A stretch of 16,431 nucleotides of DNA from an uncultured Ruminococcus sp. (GCA_902762335.1 CACWNZ010000041.1:1-16431), one strand, 5' to 3'. Positions 7,135-14,509 are shown, counted from the stretch's first letter. Notes: generated from the letters alone by a model not told the origin. Program-made: numbers and translations.

Positions 7135-7352
7135 GATATATGATCTTATCGATCCTGCTGCTCAACGGTAATGCTTATGCCGAATTGCGTTCTCGATACG
7201 GCGCACTTTCGCAGCTTTTTCACGGGAATGAAGCTGTATTTCTTCAAAAACTTACTATAATGGCAGTGCATCGCACCGCCCGCGACAATTATTCATTCAG
7301 ACCGTGCAAAAACTCATAGTATGAGATACCTCCGTTTATCAGCTTTCAGGTT
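7135..7352. other. Intergenic stretch with possible gene-fragment reading frames
   Basis: About 220 bp between the terminator of the unknown gene and the end of galK. No gene is convincing. Just after galK on the minus strand there is a GGAGG-type site, but its ATG (7308) opens a frame of only six codons. A 41-codon minus-strand frame (7146-7271) encodes a basic peptide containing KFLKKYSFIPVKKLRK without a ribosome binding site. An antisense 59-codon plus frame (7140-7319) also lacks one. It may be remnant coding sequence or plain spacer. Confidence 0.3.
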
Positions 7353-8435
7353 TCAGTTAACGCAAAAGCACGTATGATCGCTGAAACGGAGCATGAAGTT
7401 CTCTACAGCGGACGGCTCAATAAGATTGACCGTACAGCCGCCGAAGCCGCCGCCCGTCATGCGTGAGCCGTATACCCCGCCGACAGAGAGCGCCTTCTCC
7501 GTCAGAATATCAAGCTCGGCGCAGGATACCTCGTAATCGTCGCGCAGAGAAATATGCGATCCGTTCATCAGTCTGCCGAATCCCGCCGCATCTCCCCGCT
7601 TAAGAGCTTCGGCAGCATCAAGCGCGCGCCTGTTTTCATAGATAACGTGCCTTGCGCGTTTCATAACTACGGGGTCGGTGATAAGGCGCTTGCGTTCCTC
7701 GAATTCCTCGGGCGAGAGAGAACACAGCGTTCGTACGCCGAGAGCCGCAGCGGCAGCCTCACATTCCCTTCTGCGGTCGTTATAAGCCGATGATGCAAGC
7801 GAGTGTCTTACGCCGCTGTCAACGATAACTACGGCGGCGCATTCCACGGGGATCAGGGAATATTCAAGCGTATGGGAATTCAGCAGCACGGCTCGTCCTT
7901 TTTTGCCCGCCGCGCTTGCGAACTGATCCATAATGCCGCAGTTAACGCCGATAAAGCGGTTTTCGGCAAACTGACATATAACCGCCGTCTCCTGAGGTGT
8001 CAGCGGGACAGAGTACAGCTCTTTAAGCGCCGCGCAGACTGCCGTTTCTATCGCCGCCGATGAGGACAGCCCCGCGCCGCAGGGAAGATCACCGCAGAAG
8101 CAGAGGTCGCACCCTCGCTCAAGCGGATACCCGAACGCCCTCAGAGCAAGTATCACGCTTACGGGATAGTCCGCCCATGAGCCCTTAAGGGAAAGCTCGG
8201 CAAGAGAATACTCTGCAATGCCGTCAGCCGTGAAGCTCCCGGAATAAAAGCGCAGCTTATCGTCATCTCTCGGCGCGGCGGCGCAGTATATTCCCATATC
8301 GACGGCGAGGGGCAGGACGAAACCGCCGTTGTAATCGGTATGCTCACCTATAAGATTGACCCTGCCCGGCGCAAAGCAAACCGCTTCGGGCTGTCTGCGG
8401 AACACCTGTTCAAAAAGCGTACGTATTTCTTTCAT
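7353..8435 (-). CDS. galK: Galactokinase (short C-terminus)
   Basis: A 360-residue GHMP-family kinase that phosphorylates galactose to galactose 1-phosphate with ATP, the first step of the Leloir pathway. The galactokinase signature GRVNLIGEHTDYNGGFVLP is at 24-42, the ATP loop LPCGAGLSSSAA at 117-128, the catalytic Asp at 170 in NCGIMDQFAS, and the third GHMP motif SRMTGGGFGGCTVNL at 324-338. Bacterial galactokinases usually have about 385-390 residues and end with a short GDGA-type strand. This one stops at FSDHTCFCVN and lacks it, though all catalytic motifs are intact. The start has a GGGAG site 8 bases upstream and a promoter at 8483-8511. It is not next to galT or galE, so the rest of the pathway must be elsewhere. 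Confidence 0.93.
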   Translation of the reverse strand: MKEIRTLFEQVFRRQPEAVCFAPGRVNLIGEHTDYNGGFVLPLAVDMGIYCAAAPRDDDKLRFYSGSFTADGIAEYSLAELSLKGSWADYPVSVILALRAFGYPLERGCDLCFCGDLPCGAGLSSSAAIETAVCAALKELYSVPLTPQETAVICQFAENRFIGVNCGIMDQFASAAGKKGRAVLLNSHTLEYSLIPVECAAVVIVDSGVRHSLASSAYNDRRRECEAAAAALGVRTLCSLSPEEFEERKRLITDPVVMKRARHVIYENRRALDAAEALKRGDAAGFGRLMNGSHISLRDDYEVSCAELDILTEKALSVGGVYGSRMTGGGFGGCTVNLIEPSAVENFMLRFSDHTCFCVN

Positions 8436-8482
8436 TTTGTCTCTCCCTTTTCAGCCTGAAAGATGATTTTTCGTCTGTTCAT

Positions 8483-8511
8483 ATATTATCACGAATACGG
8501 CGTTTTGGCAA
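8483..8511 (-). promoter_or_regulatory. Sigma-A promoter of galK
   Basis: Minus strand: -35 TTGCCA (8506-8511), 17-base spacer, -10 TAATAT (8483-8488), about 48 bp before the galK ATG. A small dyad, GGCA-ATGAG-TGCC (8507-8519), covers the -35 box and could be an operator. Confidence 0.7.
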
Positions 8512-8564
8512 TGAGTGCCGGGCGGATCTTTAGGGTAATAATTAGTGAAAGGTGTTGCATTATC

Positions 8565-8798
8565 GTGAAGATCTATGATTATAACGGGTCGGCTAATATC
8601 GTGGGCAAAAGAATAAAAGAGGCACGGACAAAAAGAAATATGTCTCAGGAGGAGCTTGCGATAAAGCTACAGCTCAGGAACATCATTATAGGGCAAAAGG
8701 TCATAAGCCGTATCGAAAAAGGGGAACGCTTCGTTGCGGATTATGAATTGCTCGGCTTCTCGGAGGTATTGGGTGTTGATCTGTATATTGCAATTTGA
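8565..8798 (+). CDS. Small Xre-type helix-turn-helix DNA-binding protein
   Basis: A 77-residue protein made almost entirely of one Xre/Cro-type helix-turn-helix domain. GKRIKEARTKRNMSQEELAIKL (14-35) gives helices 1-2, GQKVISRIEKGER (43-55) the recognition helix region, and VADYELLGFSEVLGVDLYIAI the closing helices. I chose the GTG at 8565 because known relatives start with KIYDYNG and because an AAAGG site lies about 12 bases upstream. The frame stays open further upstream but lacks that fit. It is divergent from galK, and its last codons contain the -35 box of the nspC promoter. Regulation of galK, nspC or itself is inference. I found no good promoter of its own. Confidence 0.8.
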   Translation: MKIYDYNGSANIVGKRIKEARTKRNMSQEELAIKLQLRNIIIGQKVISRIEKGERFVADYELLGFSEVLGVDLYIAI

Positions 8799-8816
8799 AG
8801 GTGGGTATGATAGAAT
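8788..8816 (+). promoter_or_regulatory. Sigma-A promoter of the nspC-AEC-ligA unit
   Basis: -35 TTGCAA (8788-8793), 17-base spacer, -10 TAGAAT (8811-8816). The -35 box is inside the last codons of the helix-turn-helix gene, and transcription would start near 8823, about 30 bases before the nspC ATG. Confidence 0.7.
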
Positions 8817-8851
8817 AGAAAGGAACAAAAAAGAGAACGGGAGGTCAAAAC

Positions 8852-9997
8852 ATGGAAAAGGCAAAAAAGGAAAAGCTGCTCTCCCTGCCTACACCGTGCT
8901 ACGTGATAGACGAGGCGGCGCTTATATCAAACCTTGAAACGCTGAACAGGGTCGAAAGGGAAACAGGCTGTCACGTCCTTCTGGCGCAGAAGGCTTTTTC
9001 GGCTTATCACGTTTATCCGCTTATTGCGCGGTATATAAGCGGAACTACCGCAAGCGGGATATTTGAGGCAAGGCTCGCGCATGAGGAAATGGGAAACAGA
9101 CAGATACACGTCTTTTCGCCCGCCTACAGAGATGAGGAATTCGATGAGCTGACGGGTATATGCGACCATATAGTGTTCAATTCCTTCTCGCAGTGGAAGC
9201 ACTTCAGAGAAAAGGCGCTTTCCTGCAAGAACGTTTCCTTCGGACTGAGGATAAACCCCGAATATTCCGAGATAGAAACCAAAATATACGACCCCTGCTT
9301 TACGGGCTCAAGGCTCGGTATAACGCTTGAGAATTTTGAGGAAAACGAGCTTGACGGGATCAGCGGACTGCACTTCCATACGATGTGCGAGCAGGGCGCG
9401 GATACCCTTGAGCGAACACTCAGGGCGGTAGAAGAAAAGTTCGGGAAGTACCTCTATAAAATGAAATGGATAAATTTCGGCGGGGGTCATCATATAACAC
9501 GAAAGGATTATGACGTTGACCTGCTCATATCCTGCATTAACAGGATAAAGCAAAAATACGGGCTTGAGGTGTATATCGAGCCGGGCGAGGCCGTGGCAAT
9601 GAATGCGGGTTATCTTGTCTGCTCGGTACTGGACAGGACTAAAAACGGGATCGAGATAGCTGTCGTTGATACCTCTGCCGCGTGCCACATGCCCGACGTG
9701 CTTGAAATGCCCTACAGACCATATATTATAGGCTCGGGTATGCCGGATGAGCTGAAATACACCTACAGGCTCGGCGCGCCCACCTGCCTTGCGGGGGACG
9801 TTATCGGCGACTATTCCTTTGACGAGCCGCTTGATATCGGCGACAGGCTTATCTTTACGGATATGGCGATATATTCTATGGTCAAGAACAACACCTTCAA
9901 CGGTATGCCCCTGCCGTCGATATATCTGCTTGAAAAGGACGGAAATACAAGACTGCTCAGAAAATTCGGATACGAGGATTTCAAGAGCCGTTTGTGA
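8852..9997 (+). CDS. nspC: Carboxynorspermidine decarboxylase
   Basis: A 381-residue fold-III PLP-dependent decarboxylase (alanine racemase/ODC type). It matches NspC, which decarboxylates carboxynorspermidine or carboxyspermidine in the SAM-decarboxylase-independent polyamine route. The PLP lysine is K47 in LLAQKAFS. SGLHFHTMCEQ (171-181), the phosphate-binding glycines in WINFGGGHHI (206-215), EPGEA (243-247) and the active-site Cys region APTCLAGDVIGDY (309-321) are all present. Length is normal. The GGGAGG site is 7 bases before the ATG. It leads a close-packed unit with the AEC carrier, 22 bp downstream. The usual partner, carboxynorspermidine dehydrogenase, is not in the window. Confidence 0.93.
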   Translation: MEKAKKEKLLSLPTPCYVIDEAALISNLETLNRVERETGCHVLLAQKAFSAYHVYPLIARYISGTTASGIFEARLAHEEMGNRQIHVFSPAYRDEEFDELTGICDHIVFNSFSQWKHFREKALSCKNVSFGLRINPEYSEIETKIYDPCFTGSRLGITLENFEENELDGISGLHFHTMCEQGADTLERTLRAVEEKFGKYLYKMKWINFGGGHHITRKDYDVDLLISCINRIKQKYGLEVYIEPGEAVAMNAGYLVCSVLDRTKNGIEIAVVDTSAACHMPDVLEMPYRPYIIGSGMPDELKYTYRLGAPTCLAGDVIGDYSFDEPLDIGDRLIFTDMAIYSMVKNNTFNGMPLPSIYLLEKDGNTRLLRKFGYEDFKSRL

Positions 9998-10019
9998 GAA
10001 TAATAAAAGAGGAATTTAT

Positions 10020-10949
10020 ATGGGAGAGAACTTTCTGACGGTAGGCACACAGGTGCTTGAGCTGTTTATACTTATTGCGGTAGGCTTTTTGTGCGGAAAA
10101 ACTAAAATGCTCAACGAAAAAACGGTCAAATCCGTAACCGATATTGTCCTGTACATAGTCTGCCCCTGCGTTATAATTGAAAACTTTATACGCCCGTTTG
10201 ATCCCGCCATGCTCGGCGGACTGCTTACGGCGGGCGCGGCGGCGCTTGTCATACACATAGTATCAGTCGTTATCGCTATGCTGGTGTTCCACGACAAGAA
10301 GCCCGAGAGAAACAGGGTCTATCGTTTTGCGCTGATATTCTCGAACTGCGGATATATGTCCCTGCCCATGCAGCAGGCTATACTCGGCTCGGACGGCGTT
10401 TTTTTCGGGGCAGTGTATATAGTCGTGTTCAATATAGTCATGTGGACCTTCGGCGTATGGCTCTCAAGCGGAGATAAAAAGTCGCTGTCGGTCAAAAAAA
10501 TTACCCTTAATCCGTGTATAATAGGTATGGCGGTCGGGTTTGTTATTTTTCTTACGTCTCTGCCCGTGCCGGAGATCATCAAAAAGCCGATCGAGTTTTT
10601 AGCAAACCTCAACACCCCTCTGCCTATGATGATAGTGGGCTATTATCTCTCGCAGACTAAGATACTCGATGCCTTCAAGGACGGCAAGGGCTTTATCTGC
10701 GTGCTTTTCAGGCTGATAGCTGTACCGCTCTTAGCCTTCGGAGGCATGATGCTCTGCGGTATAAGAGACACTGTGCTGATAACCTGCGTTATCGCAGCCT
10801 CTGCTCCCGCCGCTGCGGCTACTACTATGTTTGCCGCCAAGTTCGACAACGACGCAAGACTCTCTGTTAATTTAGTAACACTTTCTACCCTGCTTTCGGT
10901 GATAACAATGCCGCTGATAGTCGGCTTTGCGCGGACGGTCGGGGGCTGA
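10020..10949 (+). CDS. AEC-family (auxin efflux carrier-like) membrane transporter
   Basis: A 309-residue, very hydrophobic protein with the AEC/bile-arsenite-riboflavin transporter plan of about ten membrane helices in two halves. Helices are visible near residues 11-26, 41-57, 66-90, 102-120, 127-148, 165-182, 195-211, 226-246, 250-270 and 284-304. The family pattern SNCGYMSLPMQQAILG (108-123) and the matching second-half stretch ASAPAAAATTMFAAKF (260-275) are clear. The start is the ATG at 10020 with an AGAGG site 8 bases upstream; an upstream extension of the frame overlaps nspC and is rejected. Bacterial members export or import small organic anions such as malate or malonate. The substrate is unknown; a link to polyamines is only suggested by position. 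Confidence 0.88.
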   Translation: MGENFLTVGTQVLELFILIAVGFLCGKTKMLNEKTVKSVTDIVLYIVCPCVIIENFIRPFDPAMLGGLLTAGAAALVIHIVSVVIAMLVFHDKKPERNRVYRFALIFSNCGYMSLPMQQAILGSDGVFFGAVYIVVFNIVMWTFGVWLSSGDKKSLSVKKITLNPCIIGMAVGFVIFLTSLPVPEIIKKPIEFLANLNTPLPMMIVGYYLSQTKILDAFKDGKGFICVLFRLIAVPLLAFGGMMLCGIRDTVLITCVIAASAPAAAATTMFAAKFDNDARLSVNLVTLSTLLSVITMPLIVGFARTVGG

Positions 10950-10974
10950 AACGAGCTCAAAGGAGAAGGATATT

Positions 10975-12981
10975 ATGGATATAAACGAAATCAAGGCAAG
11001 AGCGGAGCAGCTCCGTTCGGAGATACTTTATCACAACAGGCGCTATTACAACGAGGACTCCCCCGAGATAAGCGACTATGAATACGATATGCTCCTCAGG
11101 GAGCTTGAAGAGATAGAGAATAACTATCCTCAGCTTAAAACGCCCGACTCCCCTACGCAGCGTGTGGGCGGAGAGGCGGCGGCTAAGTTCTCGCCCGTTG
11201 AGCACGCCGTCCCCATGGAGAGCCTGCACGACTCTTTCTCTCACGGCGAGATAGCCGACTTTGACAGGCGCGTCAGAGAGACGGTAAGCTCGCCCGTATA
11301 TATCGTCGAGCCGAAGATAGACGGTCTTTCGGTCTCGGCGGAATACAGGAACGGTATTTTTGTAAGAGGCTCTACAAGAGGCGACGGTCTTGTGGGAGAG
11401 GACATCACCGAGAATCTCAAGACGATAAAGTCCCTGCCCATGAAGCTGAAAAAGCCCCTTCCCTATCTTGAGGTCAGGGGCGAGGTGTATATGTCGATAG
11501 AGAGCTTTGAAAGGGTGGTCGCCGCGCAGGAGGAAAGGGACGAAAAGCCCTTCAAGAACCCGAGGAATGCGGCGGCAGGCTCACTGCGTCAGAAGGACGC
11601 CAAGATAACGAAGGAACGCAGGTTAGATATTTTCGTGTTCAATATACAGCAGATAGAGGGCGAAGAGATAACGAGCCATAAGCAGTCGCTTGAGTTTCTC
11701 AAGGAGCTGGGCTTTACCGTTCTGCCGTTTTATTACGAATGCGCAAACGCGGATGAGGTGACAGAAAAAATAGAGGAGATCGGCGCGCGCAGGGGCGAGC
11801 TTGCCTTTCAGATAGACGGCGCAGTGATAAAGCTTGATGATCTTGAACAGAGAAGGCTTCTCGGCAGTACGGCGAAATTCCCGAAATGGGCGGAGGCATA
11901 TAAATATCCGCCCGAGGAAAAGGAAACGGAGCTGCTTGACGTAGAGATAAACGTCGGCAGAACGGGAGTTCTCACGCCTACGGCGATATTCGCGCCGATA
12001 ACCCTTGCGGGAACGACCGTCAGCCGCGCCACCCTGCACAACGAGGACTATATAAGAGAAAAGGATATACGCATAGGCGATACCGTGATACTCCGCAAGG
12101 CAGGAGAGATAATACCCGAGGTAGTGTCGGTATCTAAGCATAAGGATGGCTCCGTGCCCTTCCGTATGCCCGGGGTCTGCCCGTCATGCGGCTCGCCCGT
12201 TTCATACGAGAACGGCGAGGCGGCTCTGCGCTGTACCAATACGGACTGCCCCGCGCAGCTCATGCGGCACATGATACACTTCGTATCCCGCGACGCTATG
12301 GATATTGACGGTCTGGGCGAAAAGGTGCTGGCAAAGCTCTGCGAAAAGGGGCTTATCTCCTCTCCCCTCGATCTGTACCGTCTGACAAGAGAGGATATAC
12401 TGACCCTTGAGAAGAAAAAGGACAAGTCTGCGGATAATCTCATAAGGGCGATAGAAGCCTCAAAGTCAAACGACCTTTACAGGATAGTTTTCGCGCTCGG
12501 CATAAGACACATAGGACAAAAGGCAGCCAAGCTGCTTGCCGACAGATTTGTCACCCTTGATGCGATAGCTTCCGCAGGCGCCGACGAGATAGCCGCCACA
12601 GAGGGCTTCGGCGAGATAATGGCGCAGAGCGTCGCAGCGTATTTTGCCCTTGACGAGAGCAAAAAGCTGGTTGAGGAGATAAAGGCTCTCGGCATAAACA
12701 CAAGGGTGCTTAAGGAAAAGAAGGCGGCATCTGAGGAAAGCCCGTTTTTCGGCAAGACCTTTGTAATAACGGGTACTCTGCCCAACTACAAGCGCAGCGA
12801 GGCGGCGGAGATAATAGAGAGCCTCGGCGGAAAGACCGCTTCGAGCGTATCAAAAAAGACCGACTATGTCCTTGCGGGAGACGAGGCGGGCAGCAAGCTG
12901 ACTAAGGCACAGGGATTGGGTATCACTATAATAGACGAGGCTGAGTTCGACAGAATGAGAAGCTCTGCCGAAGAGGTCTGA
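10975..12981 (+). CDS. ligA: NAD-dependent DNA ligase LigA
   Basis: A 668-residue, full-length bacterial NAD-dependent DNA ligase that seals nicks in replication and repair. The N-terminal Ia domain holds YHNRRYYNEDSPEISDYEYD (19-38), which binds NMN. The adenylation lysine is K114 in VEPKIDGLS. Nucleotide-binding motifs follow (EVRGE 166-170, FQIDGAVIK 278-286). The OB domain is near 315-395. A four-Cys zinc finger uses C402, C405, C420 and C425. The helix-hairpin-helix region is near 430-580 and the BRCT domain near 590-668 (FFGKTFVITGTLPNYKRSEA). The ATG at 10975 is chosen for its AAGGAG site 9 bases upstream. It is 25 bp past the AEC gene and last in the unit. Confidence 0.97.
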   Translation: MDINEIKARAEQLRSEILYHNRRYYNEDSPEISDYEYDMLLRELEEIENNYPQLKTPDSPTQRVGGEAAAKFSPVEHAVPMESLHDSFSHGEIADFDRRVRETVSSPVYIVEPKIDGLSVSAEYRNGIFVRGSTRGDGLVGEDITENLKTIKSLPMKLKKPLPYLEVRGEVYMSIESFERVVAAQEERDEKPFKNPRNAAAGSLRQKDAKITKERRLDIFVFNIQQIEGEEITSHKQSLEFLKELGFTVLPFYYECANADEVTEKIEEIGARRGELAFQIDGAVIKLDDLEQRRLLGSTAKFPKWAEAYKYPPEEKETELLDVEINVGRTGVLTPTAIFAPITLAGTTVSRATLHNEDYIREKDIRIGDTVILRKAGEIIPEVVSVSKHKDGSVPFRMPGVCPSCGSPVSYENGEAALRCTNTDCPAQLMRHMIHFVSRDAMDIDGLGEKVLAKLCEKGLISSPLDLYRLTREDILTLEKKKDKSADNLIRAIEASKSNDLYRIVFALGIRHIGQKAAKLLADRFVTLDAIASAGADEIAATEGFGEIMAQSVAAYFALDESKKLVEEIKALGINTRVLKEKKAASEESPFFGKTFVITGTLPNYKRSEAAEIIESLGGKTASSVSKKTDYVLAGDEAGSKLTKAQGLGITIIDEAEFDRMRSSAEEV

Positions 12982-12990
12982 AGCATTAAG

Positions 12991-13027
12991 GACGGGATAA
13001 GGCTTAGGGGCTTTATCCCGTCTTTTT
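12991..13027 (+). terminator. Intrinsic terminator after ligA
   Basis: A perfect 10-bp stem, GACGGGATAA (12991-13000) with TTATCCCGTC (13013-13022), a 12-nt loop and five T (13023-13027), starting 9 bp past the ligA stop codon. It closes the nspC-AEC-ligA unit. Confidence 0.92.
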
Positions 13028-13040
13028 CAAAAAATTATCG

Positions 13041-13069
13041 TTGCACAAACCGATACGTTCGTATATAAT
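13041..13069 (+). promoter_or_regulatory. Sigma-A promoter of the dCMP deaminase gene
   Basis: -35 TTGCAC (13041-13046), 17-base spacer, perfect -10 TATAAT (13064-13069). The spacer holds a small palindrome, ATACG-TT-CGTAT (13053-13064), abutting the -10 box, which could be an operator or chance. Confidence 0.78.
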
Positions 13070-13108
13070 TATCGTAGAAAAGTATATATCAAAACAGGGA
13101 GTGATAAA

Positions 13109-13594
13109 ATGCGTACCGACAAGATAAACTATTATCTCGATATTGCAGAGACGGTGCTTGAGCGCGGCACCTGTCTGAGAAGGAATTACGGCGCTATAAT
13201 AGTAAAGAACGATGCGATAATATCAACGGGCTACGTCGGAGCGCCGAGAGGGAGAAAAAACTGCATAGATATGGGCTTTTGCGTGCGTGAGAATCTCAGA
13301 GTGCCGAGGGGCGAGAGATACGAGCTTTGCAGGAGCGTTCACGCCGAGCAGAACGCCATAATCAACGCCGCCCGCGAGGATATGATCGGCTCAGTCATGT
13401 TCCTTGTAGGCAAGGACGCCAAGACCGGCGAGTACGTCCGGAACGCCTCCGCCTGCTCCCTGTGCAAGAGAATGATAATCAACGCCGGAATAAAGCAGAT
13501 AATCATACGCAACAGCAAGACAGAGCATACCGATATCGACGTCATTGATTGGGTGATAAACGACGAGTCGATAGAGGGTGTAATGGGCTATTGA
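13109..13594 (+). CDS. Deoxycytidylate (dCMP) deaminase family protein
   Basis: A 161-residue zinc-dependent cytidine/deoxycytidylate deaminase-family protein. The zinc ligand and catalytic pair are in SVHAEQNAII (H78, E80); the second motif is ACSLCKRMIINAGI with C116 and C119. Family members such as ComEB convert dCMP to dUMP, feeding thymidylate synthesis in the cytoplasm. The usual Pro before the first Cys is Ala here (A115), which is tolerable. N-terminal TCLRRNYGAIIVKND and the GAPRGRKNC loop fit this subfamily. The ATG has a GGGAG site upstream and its own promoter. I see no strong terminator after the stop. Closely related nucleotide deaminases cannot be excluded. Confidence 0.88.
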   Translation: MRTDKINYYLDIAETVLERGTCLRRNYGAIIVKNDAIISTGYVGAPRGRKNCIDMGFCVRENLRVPRGERYELCRSVHAEQNAIINAAREDMIGSVMFLVGKDAKTGEYVRNASACSLCKRMIINAGIKQIIIRNSKTEHTDIDVIDWVINDESIEGVMGY

Positions 13595-13638
13595 AATAGT
13601 GATTTTCGACAGTTTTTAACAAATTTTTTCCTAAACTA

Positions 13639-13667
13639 TTTACTATCTTGTAGGAGTGTGCTATAAT
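13639..13667 (+). promoter_or_regulatory. Sigma-A promoter of mscL
   Basis: -35 TTTACT (13639-13644; four of six), 17-base spacer, perfect -10 TATAAT (13662-13667). Transcription would start near 13674, inside the palindrome at 13670-13690. Confidence 0.7.
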
Positions 13668-13669
13668 AC

Positions 13670-13690
13670 TTTCATAAATTTTTTATGAAA
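13670..13690 (+). promoter_or_regulatory. 21-bp perfect palindrome at the mscL transcription start
   Basis: TTTCATAAA (13670-13678) and TTTATGAAA (13682-13690) are exact inverted copies around TTT. The dyad starts three bases after the -10 box and its right arm runs into the AAAGGTG ribosome binding site. It could be an operator at the start site, or an RNA hairpin that partly hides the ribosome binding site. Confidence 0.55.
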
Positions 13691-13703
13691 GGTGTAGTTC
13701 ACT

Positions 13704-14183
13704 ATGGGTAAATTCGCATCGGAATTCAAAGAGTTTGTTCTCAGAGGAAACGTCCTTGACCTTGCGGTCGGCGTTATCATCGGCGGCGCCTTCAACAGCA
13801 TCGTTACTTCGCTTTGTAACGACGTCATTATGCCGGGCGTTGCATGGATAGTTGCCAATGCTTCAGGTATGGATATAGTCAACCCCGAGACAAATCAGCC
13901 CGATTTTTCAAAGGTGCTTTCATCTCTGAACGTCGGTCCTATCAATTTAGGCAACTTCTTCTCTGCTATCATAAGCTTCCTTCTCCTCGCCTTCATCATC
14001 TTCCTTTTCGTAAAGGGCATAAACAAGCTTATGAATATCCGCAAGAAGCCCGAGCCCGAGGCAGAGCCTACTACGAAGAAATGTCCCTTCTGCATGAGCG
14101 AGATAGCAATAGAGGCTACACGCTGCCCGCATTGTACTTCTGTGCTTGAGCTTGCGGAAGAAGCGATCAAAGACAAAAAATAA
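13704..14183 (+). CDS. mscL: Large-conductance mechanosensitive channel with C-terminal zinc ribbon
   Basis: A 159-residue MscL, the homopentameric emergency valve that opens under membrane tension during osmotic downshock. The N-terminal amphipathic helix FASEFKEFVLRGNVLDLAVG leads into TM1 (about 16-45, with the GVIIGGAF pore pattern). A periplasmic loop (about 50-83) is followed by TM2 (about 84-106). In place of the usual C-terminal helical bundle, residues 124-150 hold two CxxC pairs (C127/C130 and C141/C144) in a CPFC...CPHC zinc ribbon. This fusion is known in Firmicutes. The ATG has an AAAGGTG site upstream and its own promoter. It converges on the small gene at 14200-14418. Confidence 0.95.
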   Translation: MGKFASEFKEFVLRGNVLDLAVGVIIGGAFNSIVTSLCNDVIMPGVAWIVANASGMDIVNPETNQPDFSKVLSSLNVGPINLGNFFSAIISFLLLAFIIFLFVKGINKLMNIRKKPEPEAEPTTKKCPFCMSEIAIEATRCPHCTSVLELAEEAIKDKK

Positions 14184-14208
14184 GCCGCAGGGCATTACCC
14201 TACAGCTT
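14174..14208 (-). terminator. Terminator shared at the convergent gene ends
   Basis: On the minus strand an 11-bp stem (AAGCTGTAGGG with CCCTGCGGCTT, two G-T pairs, loop TAATG) spans 14182-14208 and is followed by A then six T. It overlaps the stop codon of the small gene and that of mscL. On the plus strand the stem has no T run, so it probably ends only the minus-strand transcript well. Confidence 0.75.
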
Positions 14209-14418
14209 GAAATCATCGGCGGTAAATTTCGGAAGTGTCGGCAGCGAGCGGGGCTCACGCTTTAACGGATCATATTCGTATCTCTTACAAGCATCGCCAA
14301 GCTCAGCTGCGCCGTATGGACACACGGGTTTGCCGCTGTTGTTTTTTTGGCAGTATCTGCAGTATTCGCATTTTGGCGGGATATTATTTCCGAAAAGCTT
14401 TTTTCTCGAAAGAAACAT
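14200..14418 (-). CDS. Small five-cysteine conserved-type protein, function unknown
   Basis: A 72-residue protein with a C17-x2-C20-x2-C23 cluster plus C33 and C44 (KCEYCRYCQ...PVCP...DACKRYEYDPLKR), ending TADDFKL. I recognise the pattern of a small uncharacterised Firmicute protein, but know no function. Metal binding (zinc or an Fe-S cluster) is plausible from the cysteines. The start MFLSRKK at 14418 is preferred over ATG 14445 because AGAGG lies 9 bases before it. A strong promoter stands at 14453-14481. There is no signal peptide or membrane segment. Confidence 0.78.
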   Translation of the reverse strand: MFLSRKKLFGNNIPPKCEYCRYCQKNNSGKPVCPYGAAELGDACKRYEYDPLKREPRSLPTLPKFTADDFKL

Positions 14419-14452
14419 TGCTATCATCCTCTTTTCAGCATTCACTTCATTT

Positions 14453-14481
14453 ATTATACATATTTTATCATGATATGTAAA
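14453..14481 (-). promoter_or_regulatory. Sigma-A promoter of the five-cysteine protein gene
   Basis: Minus strand: -35 TTTACA (14476-14481), 17-base spacer, perfect -10 TATAAT (14453-14458). Transcription would start near 14446, leaving a ~28-nt leader. Confidence 0.78.
14457..14479. repeat. Dyad covering the promoter between divergent genes
   Basis: TACATAT (14457-14463) and ATATGTA (14473-14479) are exact inverted copies 9 bases apart. They span the spacer and touch both boxes of the minus-strand promoter, upstream of the divergent pgeF-like gene. It has the position and shape of a repressor operator, but AT-rich sequence makes chance dyads more likely. Confidence 0.45.
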
Positions 14482-14509
14482 TACCTATATTATTTGGGAG
14501 CAGAACGCC

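Noticed and set aside
9789..10019. N-terminal extension of the AEC transporter frame
   Set aside because: It overlaps nspC out of frame and reads as non-membrane Arg/Thr-rich sequence. The ATG at 10020 has a ribosome binding site and starts the family pattern.
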